Assembly: GCA_019136035.1 (NCBI GenBank)
Contig: JAGVUW010000021.1
Location: 1-5,625 of the forward strand
Source of the DNA: Verrucomicrobiota bacterium
Lineage (GTDB): Bacteria; Verrucomicrobiota; Lentisphaeria; Oligosphaerales; JAFGRS01
Direction of reading: 5' to 3'
Length of the DNA stretch: 5,625 nt
Each line of letters begins with the position of its first letter. Position 1 is the stretch's first letter. The translations under genes were made by a program, and so were the position numbers. The notes beneath the pieces are model-generated. The model ran no database searches, was not told the DNA's origin, and was given only the letters and a program-made list of their open reading frames with translations. Shown here one piece after another: positions 1-5,625 of this stretch.

Positions 1-2430
1 GTAGTCATGCTGCTGGCCACCGCGCACGCGGAACAGGTCGACGAGGACCTGATCGGCGCCGTTGCCGACGAGGGCGACGGTACGGCGGTACTGCGAGACG
101 CCCTGGCGGCTGTAGCTGAGGGGCGACTCGGCCTCGACCAGTCGCAGTGAGGGCAGCTCGGCGAAGAGGTTCAGGCTGCCGCCGGAGGCGCCGCCCTGGC
201 TTTTCTCGTCGACGGTGACGAGGCAGTGGCTGACCGTCTGGCTGCCCCAGCCGACCTGGCAGTGGGTGCTGCCGAGGCCATAGCCGATCTCGTAGGTCAT
301 CTGCCAGCCCTTGGCGTAGTAGATCAGGCCGAGGTCGTCGTAGTCGCCGTGGTTCAGCGACGGGCCATAGCGGAGCAGGGCGGCCTGGGCATCGGCGTCC
401 TGGCCGTTGCGCAGGATGGCCATGCCCTTCTGGCCCATGACCCACGAGCCCCCGACCTGCGTGGCCAGGTCCGGGGGGAGTTCCCGGCTGGCCTCGGCGG
501 GGATATCCTCGGCGCGGAAGAGGAGCCAGCGCTGGCTCTGGCTGCCCTGGCGCAGGCGTGCGCTGTCGCCCTGGCTGAGGAAGGCCAGCAGGCGTGCGGC
601 GGTATCGCGGTGTTCGCCGCGGCTGTAGGCGAAGAGCCACTCGGCGTAGAGGGCGTCGAGCGAGGAGCTCTCCGGGCCGGTCGGGTAGCGCGCCGTGTTG
701 TCGGGGCCGGCGTCGCCGAAGTTCGGGGCATGGCCGGCGCAGTCGATGGTCAGGGCGGGGAGGGCGTAGAACGAGCGCATGCGGGCGTCATCGAAGAGGT
801 TGACGCCCTCGGGGTACTTGGCGGAGCGCCAGTGCAGCAGGGGCTCGACGAAGGTCAGGTAGAGGCTGCGTGCGTGCAGGGCGTAACCGAGGGCCGTCTC
901 GAAGTAGCGTCCGTCGCGGTCGGCATTGTTGGCGAGCATGACCCAGATCGAGCAGGGGCTCTCGATGGCGTTGTTGACGTAGGCTTCGATACCGAGGAGG
1001 GCGCCGACGGCGAGGGCGCCGCGCATGTAATCGGCATGGCCGTTGTGGAGGGCGATGTGGAAGGTCTGCTCATAGCAGTACTGCGCGCCGTCGATCATCA
1101 GGTTCTCGTCGATGTTCTGCCGCCGCGTCAGGTCAGGCCGGGTCAGGCCGAGGGCGTCCTCGCGGCCGACGCCGCGCTGCTGGGCGGTGGGGCCTTCCGG
1201 GCGGCGGGCGGCGAGGCCGGGTCGCAGCGAGGGGCGGTCCAGGACGGCGCTGCTGTAGATCAGGTCGTAGGCCTCGACGAAGACCACCAGGGTCCGCGCC
1301 ACCTGGTACCACGGCCGGGCGAAGCGCCCCGAGGGCGGGCTGCTGGGGTAGTCCCACGACCCGGCGGTCGACTCGGCGTAGATACTGGCGAGGGCATCGA
1401 GGAAGAAGGCGGCGCGTTCGGCGTAGCGTTCGTCGCCGGTGATGGCGTAGGCGTAGCTCAGGGCGGGTATGGCCTTCTGGGTCCACTGCTCGGTGACCCA
1501 CGAATTCCAGATGCCCTTGAAGTAGTGGAAGCGTCCGTCCTCGGCCTTGTAGCCGATGCCGTCGTCGGGGTGGGCCTCATCGGGGAGGCTGTGGCCGCTG
1601 CCGCAGACGACCTGGCCGGGCTTGTCCCAGGTGCAGCGCGCCCCGCCCCAGGAGCCGAAGGACGCCCCGCAGATCGGGCAGCCGGTGAAGCCGTAGGCGT
1701 AGCAGGCCCCCGGCTCGGGCAGGAAGTCGAGCCAGTGGCCCTCGTCATGCTGCATCCAGAACTCGCATTCTTTAAGGATACGCGCGCGCTCCTCGGCGCC
1801 CCAGGTCGTGCTCTCGGCATTGCGGCGGCCGAGCGCGATGTGCTTTGGCGTGAGGTAGACGCAGGGGTGCTCCGGCCGGCCGCTCGCCGTGAGGGCAGTG
1901 CGGGGCAGGGGCCGGGCGAGCTGACGCACCGGCGCCAGGAGGCGGTCGGGGTCGCGGTAGAAGCCGAGGTCGCGCAGGCCGATGTAGGTCCGCGGCTCGA
2001 AGACCTCGTGGACGATCAGCTCGGCCTGCCGGAAGGTCTGCACGCCTTCCAGGCGCACGATGGCGACATCGGCGGGCTCGGTGAAGGTGTGCTCGATGAC
2101 GGCGCCGTTGTCCAGGCGCAGCTCGAAGCGCCGCCAGGAGGCGTAGAGCGCCGGCATGGCGCTGGCGACGGTGGTGACCGAGACCGCATCGGCGCTGACC
2201 GGCTCGTCCCAGGTCATCCGGAGGCTCTGCGGGAGGGCCTTGTTGGCGCTGGCCCAGTGGGTGCCTCCCTCCTCGTCGACGGCGCTCTCGACGGCGTACT
2301 TCCCGCCGGGCGGGGAGGCCTGGCTGGTGGCCTCGATGTGAGTCGGCGGCGGGGTCCGCTCGGGTTCGCCGGCGATGGCCGCGGCGGCACCCGTGAGCAC
2401 GGCAAGCAGACAGCACAGGCCGGAACGCAT
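1..2430 (-). CDS. Secreted heparinase II/III-family polysaccharide lyase with N-terminal discoidin-like domain (3' end beyond window)
   Basis: Probably a polysaccharide lyase that cleaves uronate-containing glycans by beta-elimination outside the cytoplasm. The frame is open for exactly 810 codons from the ATG at 2430 to the window edge, with no stop seen, so the C-terminus is missing. Residues 1-20 form a short Sec signal peptide (hydrophobic stretch 5-19, likely cleavage after AIA, 18-20). Residues about 30-160 resemble an F5/8 type C (discoidin, CBM32-like) fold, including a THWAS motif at 57-61. Residues about 195-640 fit the alpha/alpha toroid, for example ITGDERYAERA (330-340) and AYDLIY (387-392). 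Within this is a zinc-ribbon-like cluster, C251, C254, C276 and H280. Residues 688-745 match the heparinase II/III beta-sandwich: NHGDYDDL (693-700), then TVSHCLVTVDEKSQ (732-745), where the family usually has HN and here has H735-C736. A GGAGG site 8 bases upstream supports this start. The exact substrate cannot be read from the sequence; family assignment is solid, lyase activity is inferred. Confidence 0.88.
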   Translation of the reverse strand, partial: MRSGLCCLLAVLTGAAAAIAGEPERTPPPTHIEATSQASPPGGKYAVESAVDEEGGTHWASANKALPQSLRMTWDEPVSADAVSVTTVASAMPALYASWRRFELRLDNGAVIEHTFTEPADVAIVRLEGVQTFRQAELIVHEVFEPRTYIGLRDLGFYRDPDRLLAPVRQLARPLPRTALTASGRPEHPCVYLTPKHIALGRRNAESTTWGAEERARILKECEFWMQHDEGHWLDFLPEPGACYAYGFTGCPICGASFGSWGGARCTWDKPGQVVCGSGHSLPDEAHPDDGIGYKAEDGRFHYFKGIWNSWVTEQWTQKAIPALSYAYAITGDERYAERAAFFLDALASIYAESTAGSWDYPSSPPSGRFARPWYQVARTLVVFVEAYDLIYSSAVLDRPSLRPGLAARRPEGPTAQQRGVGREDALGLTRPDLTRRQNIDENLMIDGAQYCYEQTFHIALHNGHADYMRGALAVGALLGIEAYVNNAIESPCSIWVMLANNADRDGRYFETALGYALHARSLYLTFVEPLLHWRSAKYPEGVNLFDDARMRSFYALPALTIDCAGHAPNFGDAGPDNTARYPTGPESSSLDALYAEWLFAYSRGEHRDTAARLLAFLSQGDSARLRQGSQSQRWLLFRAEDIPAEASRELPPDLATQVGGSWVMGQKGMAILRNGQDADAQAALLRYGPSLNHGDYDDLGLIYYAKGWQMTYEIGYGLGSTHCQVGWGSQTVSHCLVTVDEKSQGGASGGSLNLFAELPSLRLVEAESPLSYSRQGVSQYRRTVALVGNGADQVLVDLFRVRGGQQHDY
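1131..1150. repeat. Perfect tandem 10-bp repeat inside the lyase gene
   Basis: The unit GGTCAGGCCG occurs twice head to tail, and a partial copy (GTCA) lies just before it. It falls in codons 427-434 of the lyase, in a loop rich in Arg, Gly and Pro (about residues 398-438) between the AYDLIY helix and the NIDENLMIDG helix of the toroid. Because 10 is not a multiple of 3, the two copies are read in different frames, and gain or loss of one copy would shift the frame. The frame is intact here. Confidence 0.6.
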
Positions 2431-2438
2431 GACGATAG

Positions 2439-2443
2439 CCTCC
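2439..2443 (-). promoter_or_regulatory. Ribosome binding site of the lyase gene
   Basis: On the minus strand GGAGG lies 8 bases before the ATG at 2430. This is a strong Shine-Dalgarno match with ideal spacing. It fixes the start at the residue that begins a good signal peptide. Confidence 0.75.
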
Positions 2444-2469
2444 ACGCTCTCGAATCGGCAACCACCAGA

Positions 2470-2487
2470 CGGAACGACCTCGTTTCG
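2470..2487. promoter_or_regulatory. Imperfect 18-bp palindrome, possible operator in the lyase leader
   Basis: The arms CGGAACGA (2470-2477) and TCGTTTCG (2480-2487) are reverse complements at 7 of 8 positions around a 2-base centre. The site lies just downstream of the predicted lyase transcription start (about 2492), where a bound repressor would block transcription. A two-base loop is too tight for a stable RNA hairpin, so a protein-binding DNA site is the likelier reading. No specific regulator can be named. Confidence 0.35.
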
Positions 2488-2498
2488 GGCCGCCTCTG

Positions 2499-2526
2499 CA
2501 TATAGCACCCGCGTCTTGAATGGCAA
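2499..2526 (-). promoter_or_regulatory. Sigma-70-type promoter for the lyase gene
   Basis: On the minus strand the -35 box is TTGCCA (2526-2521, 5 of 6 matches to TTGACA) and the -10 box is TATATG (2504-2499, 4 of 6 matches to TATAAT), with a 16-base spacer. The TATA run stands out in very GC-rich surroundings. Transcription would start near 2492, giving a leader of about 60 bases before the ATG at 2430. Confidence 0.55.
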
Positions 2527-2542
2527 GGCCGCCGCCTTGACA
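2521..2542. promoter_or_regulatory. 22-bp inverted repeat spanning both divergent -35 boxes, candidate shared operator
   Basis: The inner arms CAAGGC (2524-2529) and GCCTTG (2534-2539) are perfect reverse complements around a CGCC centre. Symmetry extends outward through 2521-2522 (TG) and 2541-2542 (CA) with one mismatch (2523/2540), so 8 of 9 positions pair. The outer ends coincide with the lyase -35 (2521-2526) and the TTGACA facing the glycosidase (2537-2542). Part of the symmetry comes from two facing -35 boxes, but the GGC/GCC core is not explained by that. A dimeric regulator bound here could control both directions. Confidence 0.4.
2537..2542 (+). promoter_or_regulatory. Possible -35 box for the glycosidase gene
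   Basis: TTGACA is a perfect -35 match pointing towards the plus-strand gene. At 16-18 bases downstream the sequence (around 2559-2566, containing AGCGTTA) is a poor -10 box. If used, this promoter is weak, activator-dependent or read by another sigma factor. The leader would be about 60 bases. Confidence 0.3.
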
Positions 2543-2619
2543 AAGGCGATCCGCAGGCGAGCGTTAGGCCGGCGCCGGGTTGGCGGACAGTATCGTCGGT
2601 CAGGGCCGCGCCTGCGCCC

Positions 2620-2625
2620 GAGGGG
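2620..2625 (+). promoter_or_regulatory. Ribosome binding site of the GHL6-like gene
   Basis: GAGGGG lies 8 bases before the ATG at 2634. It decides the start: an in-frame TTG at 2580 would add 18 residues (MADSIVGQGRACARGAST) that look neither like a signal peptide nor like part of the domain, and it has no comparable site upstream. Confidence 0.7.
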
Positions 2626-2633
2626 CATCAACC

Positions 2634-4649
2634 ATGGAACGACTGTCCTGGCATTTCGACTTCCACAGCCATCGCGACATCCGCATCAACCGCGACCCGG
2701 ACGTCGGCGGCATGGCCGACGCGCTGGCGGCGGCGGGGGTCGAGGAGATCATCACCTTCGCCAAGTGCCACACCGGCTTCGCCTACTACCCGAGCCGGGT
2801 CGGCACGCCGCACCCGCAGATGGCCGGTGATGCCTTTGGCGACGTCGTGAGGGCCTGCAAGGCGCGCGGGCTGCGGGTGCTGGCGTACATCAGTTTCGGC
2901 ATCGACGGCGAGGCCTGCCGCCGCCATCCGGAGTGGGCCCAGGTGGCCGACCCGGCGGTCGGGCCGCGACTCACCCCCGACCACTTCATCGCGAGCTGCC
3001 CGTACACGCCCTACACCGACGAGCTCATGCTGCCGATGATCCAGGAGGTCATCGACAACTACCCCATCGACGGGTTCTTCTTCGACACCATGGGCGCCAT
3101 GGGCGTGTGCCACTGCCGCTACTGCCAGGCTGAGTACCAGCGTGCCCATGGCCGGCCCATCCCGGCCGGGCCGGCTGACCCGGAGTGGGCCCGCTACGGC
3201 GGCTTCCGGCGCGAACGCGCCTGGCGCGTCGTGGAGCGCGTCGGGCAGTTCATCCTGGAGCGCCGCCCGGGCGCCAAGGTCGGCTTCAACTGGGTCGGCA
3301 CCGTGCGTTTCCCCGAACGCATGCCGCCGGGAGTGACCTGCCTGACCTGCGACTACAGCACGGTCGGGCCGCAGTCGCTGCAGGGGTCGTTCCATGCTGC
3401 CTATGGCAAGATGGCCGACCTGCCCTGCGATGTGATGTACACCGTCATCAACCACGGCTGGGGCGACTGGGCGCCGCGGCCGCTGGCCGGCCTGGAGCAG
3501 ACCGGGGCGACCATCTGGGCGCACGGCTGTCGGCCCTACCTCGGCGACCGCCTGCATCCGGCCAACCGCCTCGACCCGCTGAGCGTACGGGCCATCCGGC
3601 ATATGGGCGACGTGCAGCGCCGTCTGGAAGCCGTCTATCCGGATGCCGATGCGGTGCAGCCGAACGAGGTCCTGGTGCTGACCGGGCCGCTGGCGCAGTA
3701 CGGCGGCGCGGGCGCCCCGGGCTTCGCGGCGGACCACTCGGCGCTGGTGCCCCTCGAGGGCATGCACCGGCTCCTTCTCGACGCCGGCTGTGCGATGGGC
3801 ATCGTGCATGAGGACCTCCTCGGGCGGCATCTCGGTGCGGCCAGGGTGGTGATCCTGAGTGAGCTGAAGGCGATCGGGGCGGCGACCTCGGCGGCCCTGC
3901 GCGGCTTCGTCGAGGCCGGCGGGCAGGTGCTGATCACGGGCCGTCTGCCGGCGGTCGAAGGTGAGGGCCCCCTGGCCTGGGCCGGCCTGCGGCGCGAGGC
4001 GTCGCCCTGGCAGGACCACATCTACCTGCCCCTGTGGCAGCCCGATCCGGAGCAGAGCCCGGTGCTGGTGCATGGGGCCTTCCACCGGGTTGAGCCGGTC
4101 GAGGCCGCCGTGGTGCTGCCGGCCATACGGCCCTACGACTGCAGCGCCGGTATGCGCTTCGGGCATGGCACCGGGCCGGCCTCGGCTGAGCCGAGCGCCC
4201 ACCCGGCCCTCGTCTGCCGACGCCTCGGGAAGGGCGCGTTGTGGTACCTCGAGGCGCCGATCGGCTCGGACTACTGCCAGCGCGCCAACCTCTGGCAGGC
4301 GCTGTGGTTCCGCGGCCTCATGGAGCGGCTCCTGCCAAGGCCGGCAGCGCGGGTGCTGTCGGCGGCCGGCAGTGTCGAGGTCGTACCCCACGTCAGTCCG
4401 GCGGCGACGTGGGCCTTCCTGATCAACCACGGTGGTGAACAACTCGCCGCCGGCCTGCGCACGGCCCGCACCGGCGACGCGGTGCCGGCCTACCCGGTGG
4501 TCGTCGAGGTGCGCGTGCCGCCCGGCCGCAAGGCCGCCGCGGTGACCGTCGGCGGACGCCGGCGGCGTTACCGCGTCGTCGATGGCGTGGTGCGGCTGGA
4601 GGTCGTCATGGACTGCCTCTGGACGGTCGTGAAGGTGACCTGGCGTTGA
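2634..4649 (+). CDS. GHL6/GH151-like glycoside hydrolase with beta-galactosidase-trimerisation-like domain
   Basis: A 671-residue protein, probably an intracellular exo-glycosidase. Residues about 1-340 match the GHL6 (hypothetical glycosyl hydrolase 6) barrel, which I recall from GH151 alpha-L-fucosidase-type proteins. Landmarks are DFHSHRDI (9-16), TFAKCHTGFAYYP (41-53), an HPEW (98-101), YPIDGFFFD (143-151), then the CHCRYC cluster (C159, C161, C164) and GDRLHPANRLD (304-314). D151 at a strand end after IDGFFF is a candidate catalytic residue; I cannot verify it. Residues about 345-545 resemble the class I amidotransferase-like trimerisation domain of GH42 enzymes (VVILSEL 405-411, LRGFVEAGGQVLITG 422-436, KGALWYLEAP 533-542). 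The remainder to 671 is a beta-rich tail. There is no signal peptide, so the protein should be cytoplasmic. It is divergent from the lyase and 64 bases upstream of the transporter. Fucosidase activity is only a suggestion; many GHL6 proteins are uncharacterised. Confidence 0.85.
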   Translation: MERLSWHFDFHSHRDIRINRDPDVGGMADALAAAGVEEIITFAKCHTGFAYYPSRVGTPHPQMAGDAFGDVVRACKARGLRVLAYISFGIDGEACRRHPEWAQVADPAVGPRLTPDHFIASCPYTPYTDELMLPMIQEVIDNYPIDGFFFDTMGAMGVCHCRYCQAEYQRAHGRPIPAGPADPEWARYGGFRRERAWRVVERVGQFILERRPGAKVGFNWVGTVRFPERMPPGVTCLTCDYSTVGPQSLQGSFHAAYGKMADLPCDVMYTVINHGWGDWAPRPLAGLEQTGATIWAHGCRPYLGDRLHPANRLDPLSVRAIRHMGDVQRRLEAVYPDADAVQPNEVLVLTGPLAQYGGAGAPGFAADHSALVPLEGMHRLLLDAGCAMGIVHEDLLGRHLGAARVVILSELKAIGAATSAALRGFVEAGGQVLITGRLPAVEGEGPLAWAGLRREASPWQDHIYLPLWQPDPEQSPVLVHGAFHRVEPVEAAVVLPAIRPYDCSAGMRFGHGTGPASAEPSAHPALVCRRLGKGALWYLEAPIGSDYCQRANLWQALWFRGLMERLLPRPAARVLSAAGSVEVVPHVSPAATWAFLINHGGEQLAAGLRTARTGDAVPAYPVVVEVRVPPGRKAAAVTVGGRRRRYRVVDGVVRLEVVMDCLWTVVKVTWR

Positions 4650-4660
4650 CGTCGCGTTCG

Positions 4661-4690
4661 GCCGGGCGCCACCACGCGGCGGCGTCCGGC
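4661..4690 (+). other. GC-rich hairpin between the glycosidase and transporter genes
   Basis: GCCGGGCGCC (4661-4670) pairs with GGCGTCCGGC (4681-4690) to give a 10-bp stem with one G-U pair and a 10-base loop. It starts 12 bases after the glycosidase stop codon and ends 6 bases before the transporter's Shine-Dalgarno site. No U tract follows, so it is not a classical intrinsic terminator. It could lower downstream expression, protect the 3' end of an upstream message, or be chance in GC-rich DNA. Confidence 0.4.
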
Positions 4691-4696
4691 AGCGCC

Positions 4697-4703
4697 GGGG
4701 AGG
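4697..4703 (+). promoter_or_regulatory. Ribosome binding site of the transporter gene
   Basis: GGGGAGG lies 10 bases before the ATG at 4714. It supports this start, which places the first membrane helix right after a short charged N-terminus as in YddG. Confidence 0.65.
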
Positions 4704-4713
4704 CAGTGCATCC

Positions 4714-5613
4714 ATGCAGCGACACACGGCGACCCTGTTGGGCCTGTCGGCGATCCTCCTGTGGAGCTTCTCGGTGGCGGTGGCCCGCAGCCTGACCGAA
4801 CGGCTCGGCGCCGTCACCGCGGCGGCCTGCATCTATGGCCTCGGCGGGGTGCTGATGGCGGTCGTGCAGATCTGCCGCGGTGGCGGGATGCCCTCGCCCC
4901 GGCATTTCTCGCGGCGTTACCTCTGGGGCTGCGGCGGGCTCTTCGTCGGTTGCCTGGTGAGCTTCTATGTCGCCATCGGCCTGGCCGCCGACCGCCTGCA
5001 GCTCCTCGAGGTCGGCCTGGTGAACTACCTCTGGACCGTCCTGACGGTCGTGCTTTCGGTGCCACTCCTGGGGCGTCGTGCCGGCCTTGCCCTCATCCCC
5101 GGCGTGGTCCTGGCGGTGCTGGGCATGGCGATGGTGCTGACTCAGGGCAGCGCCCTTTCGCTGCCGGGGCTGGTCGAGCACATCGCCGGCAACCCGCGGG
5201 CCTACGCCGCGGCCCTGACTGCGGCCCTGACCTGGGCCTTCTACTCGAACCTCTGTCGACGCTGGGGCGCGGGCAACCGCGAGGGCGCCGTGGCGCTGTT
5301 CTCGATGGCGACGGGTCTGATCCTCCTGGCCGGCCGTGGCATGGTGTCGGCATCGAGCGTATGGAGCCCGCGGGCCATCCTCGAGGTCGCCTTCCTGGCG
5401 ACGACCTCGTCGGCGGGCTATGCCTTCTGGGATATCGGCGTGCGCCGCGGCGACTTCGCCGTGCTGTCGACGGCGTCGTACTTCACGCCGCTGTTCTCGT
5501 CCGTGGTCTCGTGCCTCTACCTCGGCGTCATGCCGGGCGCGCGCCTGTGGGCCGGCTGCCTCCTCATCATCGCCGGCGCCTGGACCAGCCACCGCGCCAT
5601 CCGGCAGCCCTGA
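4714..5613 (+). CDS. yddG: YddG-like aromatic amino acid exporter (EamA/DMT family)
   Basis: A 299-residue inner-membrane transporter; E. coli YddG, from memory, is about 293 residues. YddG exports aromatic amino acids and methyl viologen. The match runs over the whole length: ATLLGLSAILLWS (6-18), LGAVTAAACIYGLGG (31-45), EVGLVNYLW (99-107), IPGVVLAVLGMAMVL (128-142), GYAFWDIGVRRGD (235-247) and ASYFTPLFSS (254-263). About ten hydrophobic helices can be placed, near 8-26, 33-54, 69-91, 97-118, 124-142, 163-181, 189-208, 221-241, 247-270 and 274-292, forming two EamA repeats. It follows the glycosidase gene by 64 bases on the same strand without its own obvious promoter, so cotranscription is possible. 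The family is clear; the real substrate in this organism is not, and export of another small metabolite is possible. It ends with TGA 12 bases before the window edge. Confidence 0.87.
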   Translation: MQRHTATLLGLSAILLWSFSVAVARSLTERLGAVTAAACIYGLGGVLMAVVQICRGGGMPSPRHFSRRYLWGCGGLFVGCLVSFYVAIGLAADRLQLLEVGLVNYLWTVLTVVLSVPLLGRRAGLALIPGVVLAVLGMAMVLTQGSALSLPGLVEHIAGNPRAYAAALTAALTWAFYSNLCRRWGAGNREGAVALFSMATGLILLAGRGMVSASSVWSPRAILEVAFLATTSSAGYAFWDIGVRRGDFAVLSTASYFTPLFSSVVSCLYLGVMPGARLWAGCLLIIAGAWTSHRAIRQP

Positions 5614-5625
5614 CGGATCTTCCTC

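Noticed and set aside
226..2505. A 759-codon open frame on the plus strand opposite the lyase gene
   Set aside because: Its triplets coincide exactly with lyase codons. GC-rich third positions on the minus strand become first positions here, which removes stop codons. The predicted protein is Gly/Ala/Val/Glu-rich with no recognisable domain, while the minus strand has a full domain architecture.
2569..2578. Perfect 10-bp palindrome CCGGCGCCGG in the intergenic region
   Set aside because: It is made only of G and C in a GC-rich background, so it is likely by chance; it is not placed at a promoter element I can support.
2591..2596. TATCGT as a -10 box for the glycosidase
   Set aside because: No acceptable -35 hexamer lies 15-19 bases upstream.
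2580..2633. Upstream TTG start extending the glycosidase by 18 residues
   Set aside because: The extension has no domain or signal-peptide character, and the ATG at 2634 has a well-spaced GAGGGG site.
2628..4832. A 734-codon open frame on the minus strand opposite the glycosidase gene
   Set aside because: It is also in codon register with the real gene, and its protein is a low-complexity Arg/His/Ala/Gly-rich sequence with no domain. It is the same GC artefact.
4606..5592. A 328-codon open frame on the minus strand opposite the transporter gene
   Set aside because: It is in codon register with the transporter and gives a low-complexity Arg/Gln/His-rich product, while the plus strand encodes an unmistakable YddG-like protein.
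5614..5625. Possible terminator after the transporter gene
   Set aside because: Only 12 bases remain in the window and they show no hairpin.

Overview
This is a GC-rich window (about 70% G+C by eye) carrying three protein-coding genes of a bacterial carbohydrate-degradation neighbourhood. There are no RNA genes, insertion sequences or CRISPR arrays. The taxonomy cannot be fixed from the sequence. The combination of a secreted heparinase II/III-type lyase with a GHL6/GH151-like glycosidase, clear Shine-Dalgarno sites and high GC would fit a glycan-degrading Planctomycetota, Verrucomicrobiota/Lentisphaerota or Armatimonadota-type bacterium; that is inference.

Layout. Positions 2430 to 1, minus strand: the first 810 codons of a secreted, multidomain heparinase II/III-family protein (signal peptide, discoidin-like domain, alpha/alpha toroid, start of the beta-sandwich). 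Its 3' end lies beyond the left edge. Positions 2431-2633: a 203-base divergent intergenic region with a good sigma-70-type promoter for the lyase, a consensus -35 for the other direction, and two inverted repeats that look like operators. Positions 2634-4649, plus strand: a 671-residue cytoplasmic glycoside-hydrolase-like protein with a GHL6 TIM barrel and a beta-galactosidase-trimerisation-like domain. Positions 4650-4713: a 64-base gap with a 10-bp GC hairpin and no U tract. Positions 4714-5613, plus strand: a ten-helix EamA/DMT transporter closely resembling the aromatic amino acid exporter YddG. The last 12 bases hold nothing recognisable.

How they may work together (inference): the lyase would cut a uronate-containing polysaccharide outside the cytoplasm, and the GHL6 enzyme would process imported oligosaccharides inside. 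The two are divergently transcribed from one control region and could share a regulator. The transporter may be cotranscribed with the glycosidase, but its family is known for amino acid export and its link to glycan use is unclear.

The window looks like an ordinary glycan-use locus with some unusual details. I see no clear evidence of an undescribed system. Three very long open frames antisense to the real genes are artefacts of high third-position GC.
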